Assembly (NCBI GenBank): GCA_032622095.1
Contig: CP136064.1
Span: 1,116,001-1,180,000 of the forward strand
Reading direction: 5' to 3'
Length of the DNA stretch: 64,000 bases
Source of the DNA: Siphonodentalium dalli
Lineage: Eukaryota > Mollusca > Scaphopoda > Gadilida > Siphonodentaliidae
The notes below the pieces were generated by a model. That model ran no database searches, was not told the origin of the DNA, and saw only the letters and a list, made by a program, of their open reading frames with translations. Shown one piece after another: positions 1 to 13,300 of the stretch. Position 1 is the first letter of the stretch. The number at the start of each line of letters is the position of its first letter. The translations under genes and the position numbers were made by a program.

Positions 1-571
1 TTAAGGGGTATCTGCTATAGACTGGTTACATGGTGGAGTACGGTTGGATATTTTCAATTTTGCGCATGTTTCTCCATACCGCGCCATGTCAAATCTGGCC
101 ATATCCGAATCGGGTTGTCATTTACAATGACTGCAGAAAATAAATATCTTCATGTTGGAATGCAAATGTATGTTTAAAGGAACAGATGTATCTCAACTTA
201 AAGGGACATAAGTAACACAGTCACCAACTTAAAGAGGTGTCTGATTTAGACTGGTTCCATGGTGGAGTACGGTTGGATATTTTCTATTTGGCGCATGTTT
301 CTCCATACCGCGCCATGTCAAATATGGCCATATCCGAATCGGGTTGTCATTTACAATGACTACAGAAAATAAATATCTTCATGTTGGAATGCAAATGTAT
401 GTTTAAAGAAACAGATGTATCTCAACTTAAAGGGACATAAGTAACACAGTCACCAACTTTAAGGGGTATCTGCTATAGACTGGTTCCATGGTGGAGTACT
501 GTTGGATATTTTCAATTTGGCGCATGTTTCTCCATACCGCGCCATGTCAAATCTGGCCATATCCGAATCGG

Positions 572-592
572 GTAGTCATTTACAATGACTAC
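572..592. repeat. Extended 9-bp-arm palindrome in C units
   Basis: Most units carry a 6-bp-arm inverted repeat GTCATT-TAC-AATGAC. In C units a T to A change (GGGTAGTC) combined with the ACTAC variant lengthens the perfect arms to GTAGTCATT and AATGACTAC around TAC. Equivalent sites start at 10870, 19795, 24373, 39264, 44530, 49566 and 54831. They sit in the same HOR position each time, so one mutation spread by block duplication is sufficient to explain them. Confidence 0.9.
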
Positions 593-2776
593 AGAAAATA
601 AATATCTTCATGTTGGAATGCAAATGTATGTTTAAAGGAACACATGTATCTCAACTTAAAGGGACATAAGTAACACAGTCACCAACTTTAAGGGGTATCT
701 GCTATAGACTGGTTCCATGGTGGAGTACGGTTGGATATTTTCAATTTGGCGCATGTTTTTCCATACCGCGCCATGTCAAATCTGGCCATATCCGAATCGG
801 GTTGTCATTTACAATGACTACAGAAAATAAATATCTTCATGTTGGAAAGCAAATGTATGTTTAAAGGAACAGATGTATCTCAACTTAAAGGGACATAAGT
901 AACACAGTCACCAACTTAAAGGGGTATCTGCTATAGACTGGTTCCATGGTGGAGTACGGTTGGATATTTTCAATTTGGCGCATGTTTCTCCATACCGCGC
1001 CATGTCAAATCTGGCCATATCCGAATCGGGTTGTTATTTACAATGACTGCAGAAAATATATATCTTCATGTTGGAATGCAAATGTATGTTTAAAGGAACA
1101 GATGTATCTCAACTTAAAGGGACATAAGTAACACAGTCACCAACTTAAAGGGGTATCTGCTATAGACTGGTTCCATGGTGGAGTACGGTTGGATATTTTC
1201 AATTTGGCGCATGTTTCTCCCTACCGCGCCATGTCAAATCTGGCCATATCCGAATCGGGTTGTCATTTACAATGACTACAGAAAATAAATATCTTCATGT
1301 TGGAATGCAAATGTATGTTTAAAGGAACAGATGTATCTCAACTTAAAGGGACATAAGTAACACAGTCACCAACTTTAAGGGGTATCTGCTATAGACTGGT
1401 TCCATGGTGGAGTACGGTTGGATATTTTCAATTTGGCGCTTGTTTCTCCATACCGCGCCATGTCAAATCTGGCCATATCCGAATCGGGTTGTCATTTACA
1501 ATGACTGCAGAAAATATATATCTTCATGGTGGAATGCAAATGTATGTTTAAAGGAACAGATGTATCTCAACTTAAAGGGACATAAGTAACACAGTCACCA
1601 ACTTTAAGGGGTATCTGCTATAGACTGGTTTCATGGTGGAGTACGGTTGGATATTTTCAATTTGGCGCATGTTTCTCCATACCGCGCCATGTCAAATCTG
1701 GCCATATCCGAATCGGGTTGTCATTTACAATGACTGCAGAAAATATATATCTTCATCTTGGAATGCAAATGTATGTTTAAAGGAACAGATGTATCTCAAC
1801 TTAAAGGGACATAAGTAACACAGTCACCAACTTTAAGGGGTATCTGCTATAGACTGGTTCCATGGTGGAGTACGGTTGGATATTTTCTATTTGGCGCATG
1901 TTTCTCCATACCGCGCCATGTCAAATCTGGCCATATCCGAATCGGGTTGTCATTTACAATGACTGCAGAAAATAAATATCTTCATGTTGGAATGCAAATG
2001 TATGTTTAAAGGAACAGATGTATCTCAACTTAAAGGGACATAAGTAACACAGTCACCAACTTTAAGGGGTATCTGCTATAGACTGGTTCCATGGTGGAGT
2101 ACGGTTGGATATTTACTATTTGGCGAATGTTTCTCCATACCGCGCCATGTCAAATCTGGCCATATCCGAATCGGGTTGTCATTTACAATGACTACAGAAA
2201 ATATATATCTTCATGTTGGAATGCAAATGTATGTTTAAAGGAACAGATGTATCTCAACTTAAAGGGACATAAGTAACACCGTCACCAACTTTAAGGGCTA
2301 TCTGCTAAGACTGGTTCCATGGTGGAGTACGGTTGGATATTTTCAATTTGGCGCATGTTTCTCCATACCGCGCTATGTCAAATCTAGCCCTATCCGAATC
2401 GGGTTGTCATTTACAATGACTGCACAAAATATATATCTTCATGGTGGAATGCAAATGTATGTTTAAAGGAACAGATGTATCTCAACTTAAAGGGACATAA
2501 GTAACACAGTCACCAACTTTAAGGGGTATCTGCTATAGACTGGTTCCATGGTGGAGTACGGTTGGATATTTTCAATTTGGCGCATGTTTCTCCATACCGC
2601 GCCATGTCAAATCTGGCCATATCCGAATCGGGTTGTCATTTACAATGACTGCAGAAAATATATATCTTCATGTTGGAATGCAAATGAATGTTTAAAGGAA
2701 CAGATGTATCTCAACTTAAAGGGACATAAGTAACACCGTCACCAACTTTAAGGGGTATCTGCTATAGACTGGTTAC

Positions 2777-5522
2777 ATGGTGGAGTACGGTTGGATATTT
2801 TCAATTTTGCGCATGTTTCTCCATACCGCGCCATGTAAAATCTGGCCATATCCGAATCGGGTTGTCATTTACAATGACTGCAGAAAATAAATATCTTCAT
2901 GTTGGAATGCAAATGTATGTTTAAAGGAACAGATGTATCTCAACTTAAAGGGACATAAGTAACACAGTCACCAACTTTAAGGGGTATCTGCTATAGACTG
3001 GTTCCATGGTGGAGTACGGTTGGATATTTACTATTTGGCGCATTTTTCTCCATACCGCGCCATGTCAAATCTGGCCATATCCGAATCGGGTTGTCATTTA
3101 CAATGACTACAGAAAATATATATCTTCATGTTGGAATGCAAATGTATGTTTAAAGGAACAGATGTATCTCAACTTAAAGGGACATAAGTAACACCGTCAC
3201 CAACTTTAAGGGGTATCTGCTAAGACTGGTTCCATGGTGGAGTACTGTTGTATATTTTCAATTTGGCGCATGTTTTTCCATACCGCGCCATGTCAAATCT
3301 GGCCATATCCGAATCGGGTTGTCATTTACAATGACTACAGAAAATAAATATCTTCATGTTGGAATGCAAATGTATGTTTAAAGGAACAGATGTATCTCAA
3401 CTTAAAGGGACATAAGTAACACAGTCACCAACTTTAAGGGGTATCTGCTATAGACTGGTTACATGGTGGAGTACGGTTGGATATTTTCAATTTTGCGCAT
3501 GTTTCTCCATACCGCGCCATGTCAAATCTGGCCATATCCGAATCGGGTTGTCATTTACAATGACTGCAGAAAATAAATATCTTCATGTTGGAATGCAAAT
3601 GTATGTTTAAAGGAACAGATGTATCTCAACTTAAAGGGACATAAGTAACACAGTCACCAACTTAAAGAGGTGTCTGATTTAGACTGGTTCCATGGTGGAG
3701 TACGGTTGGATATTTTCTATTTGGCGCATGTTTCTCCATACCGCGCCATGTCAAATCTGGCCATATCCGAATCGGGTTGTCATTTACAATGACTACAGAA
3801 AATAAATATCTTCATGTTGGAATGCAAATGTATGTTTAAAGAAACAGATGTATCTCAACTTAAAGGGACATAAGTAACACAGTCACCAACTTTAAGGGGT
3901 ATCTGCTATAGACTGGTTCCATGGTGGAGTACTGTTGGATATTTTCAATTTGGCGCATGTTTCTCCATACCGCGCCATGTCAAATCTGGCCATATCCGAA
4001 TCGGGTTGTCATTTACAATGACTACAGAAAATAAATATCTTCATGTTGGAATGCAAATGTATGTTTAAAGGAACAGATGTATCTCAACTTAAAGGGACAT
4101 AAGTAACACAGTCACCAACTTTAAGGGGTATCTGCTATAGACTGGTTCCATGGTGGAGTACGGTTGGATATTTTCAATTTGGCGCATGTTTTTCCATACC
4201 GCGCCATGTCAAATCTGGCCATATCCGAATCGGGTTGTCATTTACAATGACTACAGAAAATAAATATCTTCATGTTGGAATGCAAATGTATGTTTAAAGG
4301 AACAGATGTATCTCAACTTAAAGGGACATAAGTAACACAGTCACCAACTTTAAGGGGTATCTGCTATAGACTGGTTCCATGGTGGAGTACGGTTGGATAT
4401 TTTCAATTTGGCGCATGTTTCTCCATACCGCGCCATGTCAAATCTGGCCATATCCGAATCGGGTTGTCATTTACAATGACTGCAGAAAATATATATCTTC
4501 ATGGTGGCTGCAAATATATGTTTAAAGGAACAGATGTATCTCAACTTAAAGGGACATAAGTAACACAGTCACCAACTTAAAGGGGTATCTGCTATAGACT
4601 GGTTCCATGGTGGAGTACGGTTGAATATTTTCAATTTGGCGCATGTTTCTCCATACCGCGCCATGTCAAATCTGGCCCTATCCGAATCGGGTTGTCATTT
4701 ACAATGACTGCAGAAAATATATATCTTCATGGTGGAATGCAAATGTATGTTTAAAGGAACAGATGTATCTCAACTTAAAGGGACATAAGTAACACAGTCA
4801 CCAACTTTAAGGGGTATCTGCTATAGACTGGTTCCATGGTGGAGTACGGTTAGATATTTTCAATTTGGAGCATGTTTCTCCATACCGCGCCATGTCAAAT
4901 CTGGCCATATCCGAATCGGGTTGTCATTTACAATGACTGCAGAAAATATATATCTTCATGTTGGAATGCAAATGAATGTTTAAAGGAACAGATGTATCTC
5001 AACTTAAAGGGACATAAGTAACACCGTCACCAACTTTAAGGGGTATCTGCTATAGACTGGTTACATGGTGGAGTACGGTTGGATATTTTCAATTTGGCGC
5101 ATGTTTCTCCATACCGCGCCATGTAAAATCTGGCCATATCCGAATCAGGTTATCATTTACAATGACTGCAGAAAATAAATATCTTCATGTTGGAATGCAA
5201 ATGTATGTTTAAAGGAACAGATGTATCTCAACTTAAAGGGACATAAGTAACACAGTCACCAACTTTAAGGGGTATCTGCTATAGACTGGTTCCATGGTGG
5301 AGTACGGTTGGATATTTACTATTTGGCGCATGTTTCTCCATACCGCGCCATGTCAAATCTGGCCATATCCGAATCGGGTTGTCATTTACAATGACTACAG
5401 AAAATATATATCTTCATGTTGGAATGCAAATGTATGTTTAAAGGAACAGATGTATCTCAACTTAAAGGGACATAAGTAACACCGTCACCAACTTTAAGGG
5501 GTATCTGCTATAGACTGGTTAC
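2777..5522 (+). repeat. 12-unit tandem duplication, copy 1 (2,746 bp)
   Basis: The order is M N O A B' C' D' P Q R S T. Every diagnostic variant recurs 2,746 bp later in the same order. These include the shortened P unit at 4379 (again at 7125), the R unit at 4836 (again at 7582), and the S unit at 5065 with AATCAGGTTATC (again at 7811). I saw no difference in the stretches compared. Upstream identity begins after about 2689, where the preceding L unit has AAATGAATG and the equivalent T unit has AAATGTATG. Downstream identity ends in the linker near 5508, where CTATAG faces CTAAG. Confidence 0.9.
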
Positions 5523-8267
5523 ATGGTGGAGTACGGTTGGATATTTTCAATTTTGCGCATGTTTCTCCATACCGCGCCATGTAAAATCTGGCCATATCCG
5601 AATCGGGTTGTCATTTACAATGACTGCAGAAAATAAATATCTTCATGTTGGAATGCAAATGTATGTTTAAAGGAACAGATGTATCTCAACTTAAAGGGAC
5701 ATAAGTAACACAGTCACCAACTTTAAGGGGTATCTGCTATAGACTGGTTCCATGGTGGAGTACGGTTGGATATTTACTATTTGGCGCATTTTTCTCCATA
5801 CCGCGCCATGTCAAATCTGGCCATATCCGAATCGGGTTGTCATTTACAATGACTACAGAAAATATATATCTTCATGTTGGAATGCAAATGTATGTTTAAA
5901 GGAACAGATGTATCTCAACTTAAAGGGACATAAGTAACACCGTCACCAACTTTAAGGGGTATCTGCTAAGACTGGTTCCATGGTGGAGTACTGTTGTATA
6001 TTTTCAATTTGGCGCATGTTTTTCCATACCGCGCCATGTCAAATCTGGCCATATCCGAATCGGGTTGTCATTTACAATGACTACAGAAAATAAATATCTT
6101 CATGTTGGAATGCAAATGTATGTTTAAAGGAACAGATGTATCTCAACTTAAAGGGACATAAGTAACACAGTCACCAACTTTAAGGGGTATCTGCTATAGA
6201 CTGGTTACATGGTGGAGTACGGTTGGATATTTTCAATTTTGCGCATGTTTCTCCATACCGCGCCATGTCAAATCTGGCCATATCCGAATCGGGTTGTCAT
6301 TTACAATGACTGCAGAAAATAAATATCTTCATGTTGGAATGCAAATGTATGTTTAAAGGAACAGATGTATCTCAACTTAAAGGGACATAAGTAACACAGT
6401 CACCAACTTAAAGAGGTGTCTGATTTAGACTGGTTCCATGGTGGAGTACGGTTGGATATTTTCTATTTGGCGCATGTTTCTCCATACCGCGCCATGTCAA
6501 ATCTGGCCATATCCGAATCGGGTTGTCATTTACAATGACTACAGAAAATAAATATCTTCATGTTGGAATGCAAATGTATGTTTAAAGAAACAGATGTATC
6601 TCAACTTAAAGGGACATAAGTAACACAGTCACCAACTTTAAGGGGTATCTGCTATAGACTGGTTCCATGGTGGAGTACTGTTGGATATTTTCAATTTGGC
6701 GCATGTTTCTCCATACCGCGCCATGTCAAATCTGGCCATATCCGAATCGGGTTGTCATTTACAATGACTACAGAAAATAAATATCTTCATGTTGGAATGC
6801 AAATGTATGTTTAAAGGAACAGATGTATCTCAACTTAAAGGGACATAAGTAACACAGTCACCAACTTTAAGGGGTATCTGCTATAGACTGGTTCCATGGT
6901 GGAGTACGGTTGGATATTTTCAATTTGGCGCATGTTTTTCCATACCGCGCCATGTCAAATCTGGCCATATCCGAATCGGGTTGTCATTTACAATGACTAC
7001 AGAAAATAAATATCTTCATGTTGGAATGCAAATGTATGTTTAAAGGAACAGATGTATCTCAACTTAAAGGGACATAAGTAACACAGTCACCAACTTTAAG
7101 GGGTATCTGCTATAGACTGGTTCCATGGTGGAGTACGGTTGGATATTTTCAATTTGGCGCATGTTTCTCCATACCGCGCCATGTCAAATCTGGCCATATC
7201 CGAATCGGGTTGTCATTTACAATGACTGCAGAAAATATATATCTTCATGGTGGCTGCAAATATATGTTTAAAGGAACAGATGTATCTCAACTTAAAGGGA
7301 CATAAGTAACACAGTCACCAACTTAAAGGGGTATCTGCTATAGACTGGTTCCATGGTGGAGTACGGTTGAATATTTTCAATTTGGCGCATGTTTCTCCAT
7401 ACCGCGCCATGTCAAATCTGGCCCTATCCGAATCGGGTTGTCATTTACAATGACTGCAGAAAATATATATCTTCATGGTGGAATGCAAATGTATGTTTAA
7501 AGGAACAGATGTATCTCAACTTAAAGGGACATAAGTAACACAGTCACCAACTTTAAGGGGTATCTGCTATAGACTGGTTCCATGGTGGAGTACGGTTAGA
7601 TATTTTCAATTTGGAGCATGTTTCTCCATACCGCGCCATGTCAAATCTGGCCATATCCGAATCGGGTTGTCATTTACAATGACTGCAGAAAATATATATC
7701 TTCATGTTGGAATGCAAATGAATGTTTAAAGGAACAGATGTATCTCAACTTAAAGGGACATAAGTAACACCGTCACCAACTTTAAGGGGTATCTGCTATA
7801 GACTGGTTACATGGTGGAGTACGGTTGGATATTTTCAATTTGGCGCATGTTTCTCCATACCGCGCCATGTAAAATCTGGCCATATCCGAATCAGGTTATC
7901 ATTTACAATGACTGCAGAAAATAAATATCTTCATGTTGGAATGCAAATGTATGTTTAAAGGAACAGATGTATCTCAACTTAAAGGGACATAAGTAACACA
8001 GTCACCAACTTTAAGGGGTATCTGCTATAGACTGGTTCCATGGTGGAGTACGGTTGGATATTTACTATTTGGCGCATGTTTCTCCATACCGCGCCATGTC
8101 AAATCTGGCCATATCCGAATCGGGTTGTCATTTACAATGACTACAGAAAATATATATCTTCATGTTGGAATGCAAATGTATGTTTAAAGGAACAGATGTA
8201 TCTCAACTTAAAGGGACATAAGTAACACCGTCACCAACTTTAAGGGGTATCTGCTAAGACTGGTTCC
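5523..8267 (+). repeat. 12-unit tandem duplication, copy 2
   Basis: This is the second copy of M N O A B' C' D' P Q R S T, directly abutting the first. It is absent at the equivalent place in series II (between 15592 and 15820), where T is followed directly by O. It is therefore either a recent gain here or a loss there. Because the two copies look identical by eye, recent gain is the simpler reading. Confidence 0.88.
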
Positions 8268-10327
8268 ATGGTGGAGTACTGTTGTATATTTTCAATTTGG
8301 CGCATGTTTTTCCATACCGCGCCATGTCAAATCTGGCCATATCCGAATCGGGTTGTCATTTACAATGACTACAGAAAATAAATATCTTCATGTTGGAATG
8401 CAAATGTATGTTTAAAGGAACAGATGTATCTCAACTTAAAGGGACATAAGTAACACAGTCACCAACTTAAAGGGGTATCTGCTATAGACTGGTTCCATGG
8501 TGGAGTACGGTTGGATATTTTCAATTTGGCGCATGTTTCTCCATACCGCGCCATGTCAAATCTGGCCCTATCCGAATCGGGTTGTCATTTACAATGACTG
8601 CAGAAAATAAATATCTTCATGTTGGAATGCAAATGTATGTTTAAAGGAACAGATGTATCTCAACTTAAAGGGACATAAGTAACACAGTCACCAACTTAAA
8701 GAGGTGTCTGAATTAGACTGGTTACATGGTGGAATACGGTTGGATATTTTCTATTTGGCGCATGTTTCTCCATACCGCGCCATGTCAAATCTGGCCATAT
8801 CCGAATCGGGTTGTCATTTACAATGACTACAGAAAATAAATATCTTCATGTTGGAATGCAAATGTATGTTTAAAGGAACAGATGTATCTCAACTTAAAGG
8901 GACATAAGTAACACAGTCACCAACTTTAAGGGGTATCTGCTATAGACTGGTTCCATGGTGGAGTATGGTTGGATATTTTCTATTTGGCACATGTTTCTCC
9001 ATACCGCGCCATGTCAAATCTGGCCATATCCGAATCGGGTTGTCATTTACAATGACTACAGAAAATAAATATCTTCATGTTGGAATGCAAATGTATGTTT
9101 AAAGGAACAGATGTATCTCAACTTAAAGGGACATAAGTAACACAGTCACCAACTTTAAGGGGTATCTGCTATAGACTGGTTCCATGGTGGAGTACGGTTG
9201 GATATTTACTATTTGGCGAATGTTTCTCCATACCGCGCCATGTCAAATCTGGCCATATCCGAATCGGGTTGTCATTTACAATGACTACAGAAAATATATA
9301 TCTTCATGTTGGAATGCAAATGTATGTTTAAAGGAACAGATGTATCTCAACTTAAAGGGACATAAGTAACACCGTCACCAACTTTAAGGGGTATCTGCTA
9401 AGACTGGTTCCATGGTGGAGTACGGTTGGATATTTTCAATTTGGCGCATGTTTCTCCATACCGCGCTATGTCAAATCTGGCCCTATCCGAATCGGGTTGT
9501 CATTTACAATGACTGCACAAAATATATATCTTCATGGTGGAATGCAAATGTATGTTTAAAGGAACAGATGTATCTCAACTTAAAGGGACATAAGTAACAC
9601 AGTCACCAACTTTAAGGGGTATCTGCTATAGACTGGTTCCATGGTGGAGTACGGTTGGATATTTTCAATTTGGCGCATGTTTCTCCATACCGCGCCATGT
9701 CAAATCTGGCCATATCCGAATCGGGTTGTCATTTACAATGACTGCAGAAAATATATATCTTCATGTTGGAATGCAAATGAATGTTTAAAGGAACAGATGT
9801 ATCTCAACTTAAAGGGACATAAGTAACACCGTCACCAACTTTAAGGGGTATCTGCTATAGACTGGTTACATGGTGGAGTACGGTTGGATATTTTCAATTT
9901 TGCGCATATTTCTCCATACCGCGCCATGTAAAATCTGGCCATATCCGAATCGGGTTGTCATTTACAATGACTGCAGAAAATAAATATCTTCATGTTGGAA
10001 TGCAAATGTATGTTTAAAGGAACAGATGTATCTCAACTTAAAGGGACATAAGTAACACAGTCACCAACTTTAAGGGGTATCTGCTATAGACTGGTTCCAT
10101 GGTGGAGTACGGCTGGATATTTTCAATTTGGCGCATGTTTCTCCATACCGCGCCATGTCAAATCTGGCCATATCCGAATCGGGTTGTCATTTACAATGAC
10201 TGCAGAAAATATATATCTTCATGTTGGAATGCAAATGTATGTTTAAAGGAACAGATGTATCTCAACTTAAAGGGACATAAGTAACACAGTCACCAACTTT
10301 AAGGGGTATCTGCTATAGACTGGTTAC
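8268..10327 (+). repeat. Units O U V W J K L M plus an X unit
   Basis: Nine units follow the 12-mer pair. The first eight recur in order at 15820-17650 (offset 7,552 bp). Diagnostic sites are U at 8497, V at 8726 (linker TCTGAATTAG and GGAATACGG) and W at 8955 (GAGTATGG, GGCACATG). The M unit at 9870 has a private GCGCATATTT. After M the two copies part: X at 10099 here, N at 17651 in the second copy. The X unit joins this block to the next A unit at 10328. Confidence 0.85.
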
Positions 10328-13300
10328 ATGGTGGAGTACGGTTGGATATTTTCAATTTTGCGCATGTTTCTCCATACCGCGCCATGTCAAATCTGGCCAT
10401 ATCCGAATCGGGTTGTCATTTACAATGACTGCAGAAAATAAATATCTTCATGTTGGAATGCAAATGTATGTTTAAAGGAACAGATGTATCTCAACTTAAA
10501 GGGACATAAGTAACACAGTCACCAACTTAAAGAGGTGTCTGATTTAGACTGGTTCCATGGTGGAGTACGGTTGGATATTTTCTATTTGGCGCATGTTTCT
10601 CCATACCGCGCCATGTCAAATATGGCCATATCCGAATCGGGTTGTCATTTACAATGACTACAGAAAATAAATATCTTCATGTTGGAATGCAAATGTATGT
10701 TTAAAGAAACAGATGTATCTCAACTTAAAGGGACATAAGTAACACAGTCACCAACTTTAAGGGGTATCTGCTATAGACTGGTTCCATGGTGGAGTACTGT
10801 TGGATATTTTCAATTTGGCGCATGTTTCTCCATACCGCGCCATGTCAAATCTGGCCATATCCGAATCGGGTAGTCATTTACAATGACTACAGAAAATAAA
10901 TATCTTCATGTTGGAATGCAAATGTATGTTTAAAGGAACACATGTATCTCAACTTAAAGGGACATAAGTAACACAGTCACCAACTTTAAGGGGTATCTGC
11001 TATAGACTGGTTCCATGGTGGAGTACGGTTGGATATTTTCAATTTGGCGCATGTTTTTCCATACCGCGCCATGTCAAATCTGGCCATATCCGAATCGGGT
11101 TGTCATTTACAATGACTACAGAAAATAAATATCTTCATGTTGGAAAGCAAATGTATGTTTAAAGGAACAGATGTATCTCAACTTAAAGGGACATAAGTAA
11201 CACAGTCACCAACTTAAAGGGGTATCTGCTATAGACTGGTTCCATGGTGGAGTACAGTTGGATATTTTCAATTTGGCGCATGTTTCTCCATACCGCGCCA
11301 TGTCAAATCTGGCCATATCCGAATCGGGTTGTTATTTACAATGACTGCAGAAAATATATATCTTCATGTTGGAATGCAAATGTATGTTTAAAGGAACAGA
11401 TGTATCTCAACTTAAAGGGACATAAGTAACACAGTCACCAACTTAAAGGGGTATCTGCTATAGACTGGTTCCATGGTGGAGTACGGTTGGATATTTTCAA
11501 TTTGGCGCATGTTTCTCCCTACCGCGCCATGTCAAATCTGGCCATATCCGAATCGGGTTGTCATTTACAATGACTACAGAAAATAAATATCTTCATGTTG
11601 GAATGCAAATGTATGTTTAAAGGAACAGATGTATCTCAACTTAAAGGGACATAAGTAACACAGTCACCAACTTTAAGGGGTATCTGCTATAGACTGGTTC
11701 CATGGTGGAGTACGGTTGGATATTTTCAATTTGGCGCTTGTTTCTCCATACCGCGCCATGTCAAATCTGGCCATATCCGAATCGGGTTGTCATTTACAAT
11801 GACTGCAGAAAATATATATCTTCATGGTGGAATGCAAATGTATGTTTAAAGGAACAGATGTATCTCAACTTAAAGGGACATAAGTAACACAGTCACCAAC
11901 TTTAAGGGGTATCTGCTATAGACTGGTTTCATGGTGGAGTACGGTTGGATATTTTCAATTTGGCGCATGTTTCTCCATACCGCGCCATGTCAAATCTGGC
12001 CATATCCGAATCGGGTTGTCATTTACAATGACTGCAGAAAATATATATCTTCATCTTGGAATGCAAATGTATGTTTAAAGGAACAGATGTATCTCAACTT
12101 AAAGGGACATAAGTAACACAGTCACCAACTTTAAGGGGTATCTGCTATAGACTGGTTCCATGGTGGAGTACGGTTGGATATTTTCTATTTGGCGCATGTT
12201 TCTCCATACCGCGCCATGTCAAATCTGGCCATATCCGAATCGGGTTGTCATTTACAATGACTGCAGAAAATAAATATCTTCATGTTGGAATGCAAATGTA
12301 TGTTTAAAGGAACAGATGTATCTCAACTTAAAGGGACATAAGTAACACAGTCACCAACTTTAAGGGGTATCTGCTATAGACTGGTTCCATGGTGGAGTAC
12401 GGTTGGATATTTACTATTTGGCGAATGTTTCTCCATACCGCGCCATGTCAAATCTGGCCATATCCGAATCGGGTTGTCATTTACAATGACTACAGAAAAT
12501 ATATATCTTCATGTTGGAATGCAAATGTATGTTTAAAGGAACAGATGTATCTCAACTTAAAGGGACATAAGTAACACCGTCACCAACTTTAAGGGGTATC
12601 TGCTAAGACTGGTTCCATGGTGGAGTACGGTTGGATATTTTCAATTTGGCGCATGTTTCTCCATACCGCGCTATGTCAAATCTGGCCCTATCCGAATCGG
12701 GTTGTCATTTACAATGACTGCACAAAATATATATCTTCATGGTGGAATGCAAATGTATGTTTAAAGGAACAGATGTATCTCAACTTAAAGGGACATAAGT
12801 AACACAGTCACCAACTTTAAGGGGTATCTGCTATAGACTGGTTCCATGGTGGAGTACGGTTGGATATTTTCAATTTGGCGCATGTTTCTCCATACCGCGC
12901 CATGTCAAATCTGGCCATATCCGAATCGGGTTGTCATTTACAATGACTGCAGAAAATATATATCTTCATGTTGGAATGCAAATGAATGTTTAAAGGAACA
13001 GATGTATCTCAACTTAAAGGGACATAAGTAACACCGTCACCAACTTTAAGGGGTATCTGCTATAGACTGGTTACATGGTGGAGTACGGTTGGATATTTTC
13101 AATTTTGCGCATGTTTCTCCATACCGCGCCATGTAAAATCTGGCCATATCCGAATCGGGTTGTCATTTACAATGACTGCAGAAAATAAATATCTTCATGT
13201 TGGAATGCAAATGTATGTTTAAAGGAACAGATGTATCTCAACTTAAAGGGACATAAGTAACACAGTCACCAACTTTAAGGGGTATCTGCTATAGACTGGT

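Larger units (their letters stand above)
30..10098 (+). repeat. HOR series I, first copy (44 units with an extra 12-mer)
   Basis: Unit order is A B C D E F G H I J K L M N O, then A B' C' D' P Q R S T, then M N O A B' C' D' P Q R S T again, then O U V W J K L M. P units have GGTGGCTGC (one base short). Q has GTTGAATATT with GGCCCTATCC. R has TTAGATATT and TTGGAGCATG. S has GGTTATC. U has GGCCCTATCC with AATAAAT. V has CTGAATTAG and GGAATACGG. W has GAGTATGG and GGCACATG. The series is repeated from 10328 at an offset of 10,298 bp through the T unit, and at 7,552 bp after it. The difference between the two offsets is one 2,746-bp 12-mer. The K unit at 2319 carries private changes (AAGGGCTATC, TCTAGCCC) absent from the copy at 12617. 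Confidence 0.88.
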
